From NCBI GenBank assembly GCA_009731375.1, contig BJOX01000153.1, positions 657,905 to 721,904 of the forward strand: 64,000 nucleotides of DNA. Reading direction: 5' to 3'. The position numbers were made by a program, and so were the translations under genes. The DNA is from Paulinella micropora (taxonomy: Eukaryota; Cercozoa; Imbricatea; Euglyphida). Positions 29,523-38,679 of the stretch are shown one piece after another. Each line of letters starts with the position of its first letter. Position 1 is the first letter of the stretch. The notes beneath the pieces are model-generated. The model made no database searches. It was not told where the DNA came from and saw only the letters and a program-made list of their open reading frames with translations.

Positions 29523-31131
29523 TCACCCCGCGCCCGGCGAGTCAGCCTCGCGACCGCCGCCGGCGGCCGGCGGTTGGGCCGCCTCCCGCGCCCACTCCGG
29601 CAGCAACCGGGGATACAGGTTCCGCAGCAGGTCGAGCTCGGGCCCCGCCAGCCGGGCGCTAAGCTCCAGCACACGCACCAGCGTGTCCAGCCCGGCGGCC
29701 GACGCCGGGGTCGGTAGAACCTCGACGGACCACCAGTACGCGCGCAGCTCCTCCTCGGTCTGCTCCACGGCGGCGGCGTTCGGCTCCCCGAGGGGGGGAG
29801 CGCGTTCCAGAGGCGGTGGGGCCCCCTTCCACCGTACGCGACGACAGCGCCCGGCACCTGGGGCCGATCGTCAGCGTCTGCCCATAATTGATCAGCTCCA
29901 CGACGACCGTCCGAAGGGCGCGGATGCGAGCCTCATACGCCCAGCCGGCCGCCCCCCCGGCCTCCAGTGCGTGCTCGGGCGCGGCGGCCACCTCCCTGGC
30001 GCCGCCAGGCAGGCCAAAGACCCGCGCCACCAGGTCGGACCATAGTGCGTAGGGGATCTCGTGCTCCGGGCGGAGAGCTTCGCGCGCATAGAACAGGTTG
30101 ATATTGTCGCGGGTGACACAGGTGCCCGACACGCTGGTGCACGGGGCACTTCCGCCGCTGCGCTGTCCCGGGACCTGGTACCTGTACAGCGGCGGGCAAG
30201 CCAGTCGCACAGCAACGAGTCGCCCGCACGGCGGAGCGTGCGCTGGCGCCTGGCAGGCACGTCGCCCCTCGCGTGCGCGGGTTCCGACCCTACGGCCGCC
30301 GTGGCCGCGGCTGGCAACAGCCAGCTCTCCCACGCCCGATCCACGTTGCCCTCGCGGCGCCGGCCCAGGACTAGCGCTCCCCTGGCGTAGTCCAGGGTGT
30401 ACGCCAAGCGCAGGTTCTCCAGCTGCAGCCGCAGGGCATAGTGCTCCAGCAGGGCGCCCAGGGGCGAACAGAGCTGCCCCCGCCCGCCGGGGCGGAAGGG
30501 CCCGTACTCTACCACCGACACCCGCAGCGGCGCCTTCGCGGCCCCGCCGGCCGCGCGCACCCCCCCGCCGCGCCCCTCCGCCTGCAGGTATATCGCCGGC
30601 TCCCACGCACGTCGCGGTACGTGATGTGGTAGCCGGAGGTCCCCACTACTTCCAACACTTCGCCCAGGACCGCGTCCGGCCTGGTGCGCAGCAGCGCGAA
30701 CCCAAACTTGAAGAATTCCTGCGAGATGGCCTCGGCCAGGGTTTCCGCGTTCCGCAGGACCACGTCGCGCAGGGGGTGCCGGGGTTCTTCCCCGGCCGCC
30801 CCCACGAAGCGCAGCCCCCCCCCCCCCCCCCCCCCCCCCCTCGCCNNNNNNNNNNACCGATGCACGCGAGCTAGCGAGCGCCGCGAACACGCAGGGCTCC
30901 AACGCCAGCCGCTCCACCAACGCCAACACCCCCGGGTTGAGCTCTACGATGCCCGGGGCGCCGTACTGCCCGCGCTGCAGCGGGACCCTGTCGGGGGGGT
31001 GGCGGCGCGGGGCGCAGCTGGGGGTACGCCGCGCCGCGCGCCTCTTCGGGAGCAGCGAAGGCGGGCGGGTGCTCCGGGTCCGTCTCCACCACCGAGTCAT
31101 ACAGCATCGAATAACACGGCACCGGCTCCAT
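29523..31131 (-). CDS. Large hypothetical protein in pieces (portal-like at best)
   Basis: Begins at ATG 31131 (MEPVPCYSMLYDSVV). Fragments in different frames follow in a sensible order: GIVELNPGVLALVERLALEP; then, after the gap at 30846, LAEAISQEFFKFGFALLRT and VVGTSGYHITYRDV; LRVSVVEYGPFRPG; LLEHYALRLQLENLRLAYTL; TRDNINLFYAREALRP; and a helical tail with EQTEEELRAYWWSVEV. At least five shifts, mostly in G or C runs, break about 500 residues. The alternation of small beta units and helices, and the FFKFGFALLRT segment, recall viral portal proteins, but I cannot confirm this. Treat it as an unidentified structural candidate. Confidence 0.4.
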
Positions 31132-31481
31132 GGCCTGGCGTCCACGAACTCCCACCCCCAGCGGCAGCGAGGTCGGGAGGCACCGGCACCGATCCCACAC
31201 CGGGTTGCTTGTGGCGCGGGTCTCGGGGGAGGCCGGAGCGCCGCCCCTCCTCGCCGGCGAGGGAGGGGCCCCGGCCTCGCCTCTCCCACCCGCTCCCTTC
31301 CGCCTGTTTCCCCCTCACCCTTTGCCCCCGCCTAGTCCNNNNNNNNNNCTCCCCTGCCAGGCTCTCCTTCCAGGTTGGCCTCTTACCTACCTAGGTAAAG
31401 AGATAGGCAGGGGAGGAGAGCTCCGAAAAGAAAACCCCGCCCCCGCCACGGCTGGCGAGCCCGGACGTACACGACACCGTC

Positions 31482-32760
31482 ATGAATGACACTCTTTTGG
31501 CCACCGCCGCCGGCGCACTCGAAACCCTGAATCGTACTAGCCTCCCGGCCAATGCACTGCTTGCGGCCGACACCTGCCTGTCGTGCTCCGCGCGGGCACA
31601 GCTGCAGGCCATGGGCGTGGCTACCTGCAGCCAAGGCATGGTAGATTCTTTGAATTTTGGCCACGAACAAGCGTCGCTGCTGGGCTTCGAGTCCCTGTCC
31701 AGCTTTGAACACTACACCAGCTTCGTCACGCTGGCCCCCCTCACCATTCTACCGGTGGTGTACGGCCTGCGCCTGTGCAGCGGCCGCGCGGCGCTCGCCT
31801 GGGCCAGGAACGCCAAGGAAGAAAAGATCTACGGTATTATGACGACGTACCAGACGGAGGAAACGGTAGGGTGCTGCCTGCTGTTCCTGGCGTCCATCAC
31901 CTTCATGTCCGTCCACCTGAGCGGCATCGGCCTCCCCGCGGGCATGCTGCGCTGGGGGCCCAAGGGCACTCCGAACACAGTGTTCTCCTTGTACGCCATC
32001 CTCGTGCTCATCATGGTAGACTGGAGTGTCCTGATGGTGGCCCGCGCCCGGCAGTCCATCGGGCGCGACGCGTTTATGATCTGCAAGGGCCTAGCGCACC
32101 TAGCCATCTCTGCCATCTACGGCATCATGTACAGCTGGCTCCCGGAAGCCCAGAACGGGGTGGCGACCGTCCGTCTGCTGGGGGTGACCGCCATGGTGGC
32201 CTCATCCTTGGTGTACATGTTCTTCATACTCTACGAGCTCTGGGTCTATGGCTCCGACCGCGACGCGGTCCGCCTGCTAGAGGTGATGAAGGCCAAAGAA
32301 GAACGCCTTCAATACACAAGGCCTAGTCAGCAGATGGGGCTACCTCTTCCCGGGTTGGTATGCATACTCGCGCAGGTCGGCGTACCTGACGGTGATGCAC
32401 GAGAAGAACATTGGCGCGATGTCAGACCTGGTCTTTATGGCGGGCCTGGCCTGTCAGTACGCGGGAGGAATCAAAAACCACCACTGGCTGCAGTTCGCCT
32501 TGATTGACAACTACCACTGCGTCGGCTACGAATTCCTGTTCGTGGCGGCGGCCACCCTGGGCCTAGCGCTCTTTGTGTACGCGCTCTTCTTGCTGTGCGT
32601 GGGGGAGGGAACTGCCTACATCTTCTGCTGCCCCAACATCCACAGCGAGGAGCAGAACTCGGATCTGTTGGCCCTGCTACAGAAGGAGCAGCACACGTTG
32701 ACGGGCCCGGACAGCCTCGAGAGCATTCTGAAGATTGCAACTGTCGGTACGCGGTGGTAG
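31482..32760 (+). CDS. Polytopic membrane protein with one frameshift
   Basis: ATG at 31482 opens a frame with about five hydrophobic helices, among them CCLLFLASITFMSVHLSGIG, TVFSLYAILVLIMVDWSVLM and VTAMVASSLVYMFFILYEL. Near 32330 the membrane pattern moves to the next frame and continues with SDLVFMAGLACQYAGGI and EFLFVAAATLGLALFVYALF, ending at TAG 32760. Seven helices and about 420 residues result. A seven-helix receptor or rhodopsin-like protein was considered, but no retinal-binding Lys motif or other signature was found. It lies between opposite-strand genes in the virus-like region. Confidence 0.6.
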
Positions 32761-33368
32761 CGCTCACCACCCTGGCGAGGCAGATGCAGCCGCACCCCCC
32801 GGGGGACCGCCCGTGAGTGCAACTGTCTTCAGCTACTAGTAAGCGCCCCTTCCCCGGCCGCCGCAGGGAGGCGGTGCAGAGGGGGCACGGAGTGGGAGGG
32901 CCGGAGAGAGAGAGAGGGAGAGAGAGAAAGAAAGAGAGAGAAAAGAGAGAGAGACAGACAGAACAAGAAAAGGGTGAGGGCGGTGAAAAACAGCCGTGTA
33001 GGTAGGTAGGTGTGTGTGAGCGAGTAGAGCCCCGTGCCCCCGCGCAAGCTTGATGTGTCGATTAAAACTTGGTCGCGGCCGACGAAGTGTGTACTGCCTC
33101 CCGCCCCTGGCTGCCCTGGGGAGCGTGAAGCCGGCCGGCGGGTGCAGCGCGAACGGCGCTCTCCCCGTGCGCGGTGGCNNNNNNNNNNTCCGGTGTCCGG
33201 CCTGCACGAGCTTCCCCGGGCCGGGCGGCGGAGCGACAACGGACCGCAGTGTGTCTAAGCCGGTAGCAGTGTGGGTGTTTTAATGAGTGATTCGGCCTGC
33301 GCACAGCCGGAGCAGGGGCAGCTGGCCTTAGCCACCGCCGGCGCGCCAGTAACTCCTTTGCGCCTCCC
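32761..33368. other. Intergenic, (GA)n tract and gap
   Basis: Holds a GA-rich tract (32905-32975), GTAGGTAGGT and an N10 gap at 33179. Frames on both strands are GC-driven. I see no gene. Confidence 0.5.
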
Positions 33369-33863
33369 TCAGCAAGAATTCCCAGACGTGTCCTGTGCCA
33401 GGGCTTGCTGGTACAAGGGCCAGCTGGTGGGCAGCTCGCGGCCCACCAGACAACCGCCCCGGCGCACCACCAGGTAGCCAGGGTGCAAGAGAGTACAGTG
33501 CGCGGGCTCAAAAGTGCCGTCCGGCCTCAGGAGCGAGGGCGGGAGCGGCTCGCGAGCCCGGGCCTGCCACAGGCGACCGACCGACCCCGGCGGCCCCTGG
33601 ACACAGCCCCGGTGCACAAAGACTTGTGTACCGAGTTGGTTTAGGAGCGTGGCCACCCCAGCAGTCACCGGCGGTGGCGTACTGGGCGGTGGCGTACTGG
33701 GCGGTGGCGTACTGGGCGGTGGCGTACTGGGCGGTGGCGTACTGGGTGGGCGGGTGTGGCGAGGACGCGCTTCGCCGTTGCGCGCTGCACCGTGGCGCGC
33801 TGCGCCGTGGCTGCTGGGGGGGGCCTGCCGGAGTCTGGCCTGGGCTCTCGTCGTCACTGGCAT
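33369..33863 (-). CDS. Hypothetical protein with PPSTP repeats
   Basis: A 164-residue frame starting MPVTTRAQARLRQ at the ATG at 33863 and ending with TGA. Residues about 40-65 are five copies of PPSTP encoded by a 15-bp repeat (GGTGGCGTACTGGGC) at 33670-33745. A compact domain follows, with VATLLNQLGTQVFVHRGC and CTLLHPGYLVVRRGGCLVG, suggestive of beta structure. The MPVTTRAQ opening is also seen in retroelement and chromatin proteins but is too short to be diagnostic. No function is assigned. Confidence 0.45.
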   Translation of the reverse strand: MPVTTRAQARLRQAPPSSHGAARHGAARNGEARPRHTRPPSTPPPSTPPPSTPPPSTPPPSTPPPVTAGVATLLNQLGTQVFVHRGCVQGPPGSVGRLWQARAREPLPPSLLRPDGTFEPAHCTLLHPGYLVVRRGGCLVGRELPTSWPLYQQALAQDTSGNSC

Positions 33864-33879
33864 GGTCTACAGGGGCACG

Positions 33880-33912
<33 letters not shown>

Positions 33913-34437
33913 AGGTGTGTGTCCAGGTGCGTGCGCGCGTACATCAGCAGGCGGGCACAAACAGCAGAGCGGCGTGTGCCACTCTGGCGGACGGCCTGGG
34001 GCGTCCGGGATCACTAGCAGCCGCATTAATGGTGGGTGTCTCGAGCGTCTAGCCCACGAAAAGCACCCCCCCCCCGCTTGCGCACGCGCCGCCCCCCCCC
34101 CCCCCCCCGGNNNNNNNNNNNNNNNNNNNNNNNNNNNNNNNNNNNNNNNNNNNNNNNNNNNNNNNNNNNNNNNNNNNNNNNNNNNNNNNNNNNNNNNNNN
34201 NNNNNNNNNNNNNNNNNNNNNNNNNNNNNNNNNNNNNNNNNNNNNNNNNNNNNNNNNNNNNNNNNNNNNNNNNNNNNNNNNNNNNNNNNNNNNNNNNNNN
34301 NNNNNNNNNNNNNNNNNNNNNNNCCCCCCCGGGGTCGAGCGCCGCACGCGCTCCGAAACCGCGAGCGCCTCCCCCCCTCGCTACTCACATTTTTGCTCTT
34401 CGGGACAAGCCCCCAGACAACAACCACTCCGCCTACT
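33864..34437. other. Intergenic, (GA)n array and 213-bp gap
   Basis: Contains a GA microsatellite at 33880-33908, a poly-C run and the gap at 34111-34323. No gene is visible. Confidence 0.5.
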
Positions 34438-35130
34438 ATGCTAGCCCTCACCCCCCACGCTGCTCCCAAGGCCCAGGCGCCGCCAGCCACCGCTCCCGCC
34501 GACGCCGAGTACGACCCCGCCCACCCGGCCATGGACACCACCGACGATCAGCAGCCGTCGCAACAGCCGCCGCCCACCTCTGCGCCGGCCGAGGAGAACG
34601 CCAGTGTCCTGTACGCCGCTGTCTTGGCCCTGGACGAGGTCTCACAAGCCCTGGGGACACGCGACCTGCGCCTGCTCCCGCGCCCGCGCAATCCCAGCAC
34701 CCGCGAACTCCGGGAGGACATCCACCGGTGGAGCCATCTGGGGGTGCAGATCAGCACTGGCCTACAAGCGCTACTCAAGACGAAACGCGGCTACGTCAGA
34801 CGCCTGGCTCGGCCCCGCGCTACGCCTACCCCCCTGGCCACGCGGCTAGACCAGTACGTGCCGGATCCCACGGAACAAGACACTGCCTTCGTTACTTGGG
34901 TGCTCGGTGCGCTGACGGTGGCGGCGGCCGCAGAGCAGAGGTACCAACATTGCATGGCCGCTGAAGTCGTCAGCGGTGGGCGCCTCCACGCCGACGTGCA
35001 CCGGCTGCACGAGGACATGGGCAGGTTCTGGCACTACGGGGAACAGCTCAAGCTAGGGGCCAAAAGCGAGCTTCAGCAACCAGGTAGCTACGTGCTGCGC
35101 CTCCCGGTGCCCAAGAGCTTGCAGTGCTAA
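34438..35130 (+). CDS. Hypothetical helical protein, intact
   Basis: Uninterrupted 230-residue frame from ATG 34438 to TAA. The first 55 residues are Pro/Ala/Gln-rich and probably disordered. The rest is helical (LYAAVLALDEVSQALGTRDL, FVTWVLGALTVAAAAEQRYQ, HRLHEDMGRFWHYGEQLKLG). No known family was recognised. The frame is intact and a poly(A) signal lies 56 bp downstream, so it is likely an expressed gene of the virus-like region. Small helical scaffolding or tegument-like proteins have this look, but that is only a comparison. Confidence 0.65.
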   Translation: MLALTPHAAPKAQAPPATAPADAEYDPAHPAMDTTDDQQPSQQPPPTSAPAEENASVLYAAVLALDEVSQALGTRDLRLLPRPRNPSTRELREDIHRWSHLGVQISTGLQALLKTKRGYVRRLARPRATPTPLATRLDQYVPDPTEQDTAFVTWVLGALTVAAAAEQRYQHCMAAEVVSGGRLHADVHRLHEDMGRFWHYGEQLKLGAKSELQQPGSYVLRLPVPKSLQC

Positions 35131-35185
35131 CTAGACCAAAAACAAAGGAACTAGCTCTCTTTTCTCTCACTGTAAATTGTAATCT

Positions 35186-35191
35186 AATAAA
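35186..35191 (+). promoter_or_regulatory. Poly(A) signal AATAAA
   Basis: AATAAA 56 bp after the stop codon of the gene at 34438-35130, in a locally AT-rich stretch. It implies eukaryotic-type 3' processing of this GC-rich region. Confidence 0.55.
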
Positions 35192-35393
35192 AAGATTCGT
35201 GATCTTGAATTGTCACTCCACGCGGTTCACTGACTAGCGGCCGGCCGGGGCGGGCTGGGAGCCCCCCTGGGGGGGGAGAAGAGAGTGAGGAGATTGCACG
35301 GAAACTCTTATTACCTTGTTCACACACATATTGCTTTTTTAGTAGTACTTCCTTCTTCAAAAGAAGAAGGCCGAGCCCCGTATATGTTGATTA

Positions 35394-35904
35394 CTATTCC
35401 TCTTCGCTGTCATCATCAGAGCAGTCGTCCTCCTCATAGTCCTCGCCCGGCGGCAGCTCGTTTAAGATCGACGCGGCACTAGCCAGCGGCTTGTCCTTGA
35501 TCCTGGCGTACTCGAGCTCCCAAGCGTAAAACACGCGGCAGCCGGCCGGCATTTTCTGTCGGATAAAGTACATGCGGGCCATCGTCTCCCGGTACAAGTC
35601 CCGGTTCCGGCGCCCGCCCACAGCGCTTGACCGCCCCTCGGCGTACTTGGCATGGTCGGGGGGGAATCCGTGATACGCGTTGCCGTGGAACTCGTACGCG
35701 CGGTTGCCCTCTGCGTCGTAGCCGTCCAGCCGCAGCTGCGTGCCGGGGACTCGGGCCTCTGCTCCGTGCGGCACCGTTCACAAAGTGCTTGTGCTGGATC
35801 TGGCAGCCCAGCGCCTGTTCGAGCATGTCCCACAGCCTGCACGCCGCGATCGCGCAGCCCGCGGCCGGCTTAGGAATCAACCCGCGCGCGAACGCGTGTT
35901 GCAT
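35394..35904 (-). CDS. Putative Vsr/PD-(D/E)XK-like nuclease, one frameshift
   Basis: ATG at 35904 opens a frame ending near 35775, where a one-base shift leads into the second frame that ends at TAG 35394. The combined protein is about 170 residues. Motifs in order: LDGYD, YEFHGNAYHGFPPDH, RETMARMYFIRQKMPAG and AWELEY. The D, ExHG..HG, T..R and W.xE spacing is that of the Vsr/restriction-like nucleases found beside DNA polymerases in phages, mobile elements and large viruses. The tail is acidic (EDYEEDDCSDDDSEEE). Its start overlaps the end of the Cys-rich gene by 28 bp. Nuclease assignment is by motif only. Confidence 0.5.
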
Positions 35905-37076
35905 CCTAGCTCATCCGCAAAAGCAGCAGCCTTTTTGGCTCCTTCTGGGCAGGCCTTGCAAGGGTTTCTCTTGTCGTAACAGCCCCTGTATTTTGTATGT
36001 TCCGCATAAAGCCTGTTGCTGCGACGTTCCCTTGCGTGCTCCGTGCAAAAACGACGGGGGCGACCCTGTTCGTCTGCATAGTTAGCTGTTTTTTTACTTC
36101 CTCCTGGGCAGTCTTCGCACGGGTTTTGTACCTCGTGGCATCGACGTTCCTTTGCGTGCTTTGCGCATAGTCTGTTGCTCCGCCCCTGCTCATCCGCAAA
36201 GTTTGCCTGTTTCATGGCACCGGCAGGGCAGTCCTCACACGGGTACCGCAACTCGTAACAGCCGCGTAATCTCAAGCGCTTGGTACAGAGCTTGAACCGT
36301 CGTTGCCCGTCTTCTGTCCAATGCAAGCCCCTGGCGACGGTCTTTTCGCTTTGCCAGCAACTTATGCATGCATAGTTCCATTGCGTCCAGCCGAGCGGCG
36401 GCCTGCTGGCCCGGCTGGAAAGAGCACCACCTGCGCTTACTCGCAATTGGTAGTCTCGCCCGCCCTGTCGATGAGTCAGAAGCTGTTCTGGTGCAGGGGA
36501 GCCTGGCTGCTGCTGCTGTCGCAGCTTCTCTGTCCTCTTTTCCTGCTTAGAAGGCTCTTGGACTGGCGAAGCTGAGCTGTGTCTTGCACACACTGTCGGC
36601 CACTCACGGTCCTTGGCCACGGTCGCTAGGGTGGCCAGGCTTTCGTGTTCGTAGCAACTTTCACAGGCGGGCCGGTCCGCCGAGGCTTTGCCTCCACGCC
36701 ACTCCTTGAACACCAACTTGCAGCCCTCGAGGACTTTAAACGCAAATCCATAGTGTTGCAGCATTGGGACGCCCGCCTTTTTCTCCACGAACGGCTCTGC
36801 GGTTTCCAGGCGTCGGAGCCAGAGCTGAACAGCGGACGAGGCTGGTCGCGCGCAGTGTTCGTCGAGCAGCTGGCGCTTGTGGCTCGTGCTGCCCTCGGCA
36901 GCCGCTAGCCGGCGCTTCCCGCGCAGGTGCTTGCGCGCGTGAGCGGTACAAAGCCTGACACGCAGGCGGTGCGAGTCGGCCACGCGACAGCGGCCGCGAC
37001 GCACGAAGCACCGCTCGCACGCAGGCTGCCAGTCGTCATCGTCTGCAGTGCGACAGAACAGCCCGCCCTCGCGCAC
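35877..37076 (-). CDS. Cys-rich repeat protein (EsV-1-7-like pattern)
   Basis: A 399-residue frame without an ATG near its start (first possible codon GTG at 37076, and the frame is open further upstream). Cys/His units recur: CERC then CTAHAR; CEDCPAGAMKQANFADEQG then LCAKHAKE; CEDCPGGSKKTANYADEQG then FCTEHARE; CKACPEGAKKAAAFADELG. The CxxC-x20-CxxH spacing resembles, but is not identical to, the EsV-1-7 repeat known from stramenopiles and their viruses. It is probably a zinc-binding regulatory protein. A matching unit on the opposite strand lies just upstream at 37120-37330. Confidence 0.6.
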   Translation of the reverse strand: MREGGLFCRTADDDDWQPACERCFVRRGRCRVADSHRLRVRLCTAHARKHLRGKRRLAAAEGSTSHKRQLLDEHCARPASSAVQLWLRRLETAEPFVEKKAGVPMLQHYGFAFKVLEGCKLVFKEWRGGKASADRPACESCYEHESLATLATVAKDREWPTVCARHSSASPVQEPSKQEKRTEKLRQQQQPGSPAPEQLLTHRQGGRDYQLRVSAGGALSSRASRPPLGWTQWNYACISCWQSEKTVARGLHWTEDGQRRFKLCTKRLRLRGCYELRYPCEDCPAGAMKQANFADEQGRSNRLCAKHAKERRCHEVQNPCEDCPGGSKKTANYADEQGRPRRFCTEHARERRSNRLYAEHTKYRGCYDKRNPCKACPEGAKKAAAFADELGCNTRSRAG

Positions 37077-37119
37077 GCACAGGCTCGCGTCACCGAGGGT
37101 CGCGAGCGTTTTGCGATGC

Positions 37120-37330
37120 CACAGGGTGCGGAACCTTTGTGAGGCTTGCCCGTCGGTGCAGAGAAAGAGGCGAACTACGCAGACGAACGGGGTCGCAGTC
37201 GCCGTTTATGTGCAACGCACGCAAAGGAACGCGGGTGCCACGAAATGTTAACCCCTTGTGAGGTGTGTCCCGCTGATGCTAAAAAGACTGCTGCCTATTC
37301 TGACGTGCAGGAGCTTCCGTACTGGCGGAT
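37120..37330 (+). pseudogene. Inverted fragment of the Cys-rich repeat
   Basis: On the plus strand, CEACP, then GAEKEANYADERGRSRRLC, ATHAKERGCHEM and CEVCPADAKKTAAYSD continue the same repeat family as the minus-strand gene that begins next to it. About one and a half units are present, split by a frameshift near 37145. The head-to-head arrangement suggests an inversion or inverted duplication. Confidence 0.65.
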
Positions 37331-37455
37331 AAAGTGTCGCACGGCGCGGCTGTCCATGCCTCCTCCCTGCCCTGGCTGCTCTTTTCTCTTGCCTGGGGGA
37401 CGCAGCGCGGCGCTGGGAAGAAAGCGTGGGCGGGGCACCTACCCCCGCCGCTGCC

Positions 37456-37985
37456 TCAACGCCCGGGGAAGGGGGCCCACGCCAGAGGCCGGGCGGGGGA
37501 GGAAGTGCGCGGCCGGGCACCCTGCCGCTGGCCCCCTCCGGGGGGGCGAGGCGCCGGCCTAAGCCCCCTCCCCTTACCCCTCAGCACGAACCAGGGGTTG
37601 CGGGGGGTGGGGCCGCGGGCTGCCGGGCCGCGGGCGGCGCCGTGGGGGGCGGCCGGCCGAGGGGGACCAGCCGCCCGCGCACCGCCGCGCCCGCCCACTC
37701 GGCCCACAGGCCGCCCCCGCGGGTTCGTGCAGCGGCAGGGCGAGCGCCAGCGGGCTGTCCGCGGCGCGGGGCGGCACGCGCAGCCGGCCGGCCTGCGCGG
37801 CGCAGCGCAACACGTGGCGCGCGAAGGCCTGGGCGCGGTCGGCCCGCGCGCCCCTGAGCAGGGCCGGCCGGGTCCACGGCCAGGCCAGCACGTCCAGCAG
37901 CCACAGCGTCCCCTTGCTGTCGGGCACCCCCCACACCAGCAGCGACGTGCCGGGGGCCAAAGTCACGTCGTGCAGCGGCGTGGAC
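37456..37985 (-). pseudogene. Unidentified gene cut by the AT-rich insertion
   Basis: The minus-strand frame reads LHDVTLAPGTSLLVWGVPD, GTLWLLDVLAW and RAQAFARHVLRCAAQAGRL before dissolving into Pro/Arg-rich sequence. It stops making sense at about 37985, where a (CATA)n tract and the AT-rich element begin. The protein is therefore probably truncated by that junction. A nucleotidyltransferase-like pattern (LLVWGV..LLDVLAW) was considered but is too weak to name. Confidence 0.35.
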
Positions 37986-38110
37986 GGACAGACAGACAGA
38001 CAGGGCCATACATACATACATACATACATACATACATACATGCATACATACATGCATACATACATACATACATACATACATACATACGCACATACATATA
38101 TATATATATA
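37985..38110. repeat. (GACA)n and (CATA)n microsatellite at the junction
   Basis: A short GACA run and about 25 CATA units followed by (TA)n separate the GC-rich region from the AT-rich palindrome. The sharp change in base composition here marks the left edge of the inserted element. Confidence 0.9.
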
Positions 38111-38544
38111 GATCATTTATCTACAATAGACAGGTCTATATGGTATATCATAAAATAAGCCTCAGAAACACATGAAACATACACGGGAAAACAGAAAACA
38201 CACATTTGTTTTACAAAAACACACCTTTGTTTTGACAAAAAAACGACAAACTAAGCACACTAAGAGAGATTTGGTCAAAATGACGACAAAAACCATGAAA
38301 TTTATCATAAAATATATATAATTTTATTATCATAAAATATATATAAATTTCATTTATATGGTTTTTGTCGTCATTTTGACCAAATCTCTCTTAGTGTGCT
38401 TAGTTTGTCGTTTTTTTTGTCAAAACATAGGTGTGTTTTTGTAAAACAAAGGTGTGTTTTTTGTTTTCCCGTGTATGTTTTATGTGTTTCTGAGGCTTAT
38501 TTTATGATATACCATATAGACCTGTCTATTGTAGATAAATGATC
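38111..38544. repeat. 434-bp near-perfect palindrome, candidate telomere-resolution site
   Basis: The left arm from GATCATTTATCTACAATAG and the right arm ending CTATTGTAGATAAATGATC are reverse complements over about 200 bp each, with only a handful of mismatches. The centre (about 38295-38360) is AT-only and itself nearly symmetrical (ATAAAATATATATA repeats). In phages and Borrelia such a palindrome is where a protelomerase cuts and joins strands to make hairpin ends. Here the resolvase-like gene begins 135 bp to the right. It could also be a sequenced hairpin end or a head-to-head junction of two element copies. Confidence 0.85.
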
Positions 38545-38679
38545 ATAAAAAACATAAGGAATAAAAAGAAAAAGTTAATAAGTAAATATTTTTTTCATAT
38601 TGAGAAAAAATATGGACGAGTTTAATATACAACTTGCGGGCACGAACGAAGTGAGTGAGTGAAAAAACAACGGAGAATT

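Noticed and set aside
29048-29662. Gly/Pro/Arg-rich plus-strand frames in 29.0-31.4 kb
   Set aside because: GC-driven shadows of the minus-strand coding pattern, running through poly-G tracts.
31482-32760. Heliorhodopsin or microbial rhodopsin identity for the seven-helix protein
   Set aside because: No retinal-binding Lys in the last helix and no conserved Arg/Asp set could be located.
37574-38116. mRNA-capping or nucleotidyltransferase identity for the truncated gene
   Set aside because: The LLVWGV..LLDVLAW resemblance is too short and no catalytic Lys motif is visible.
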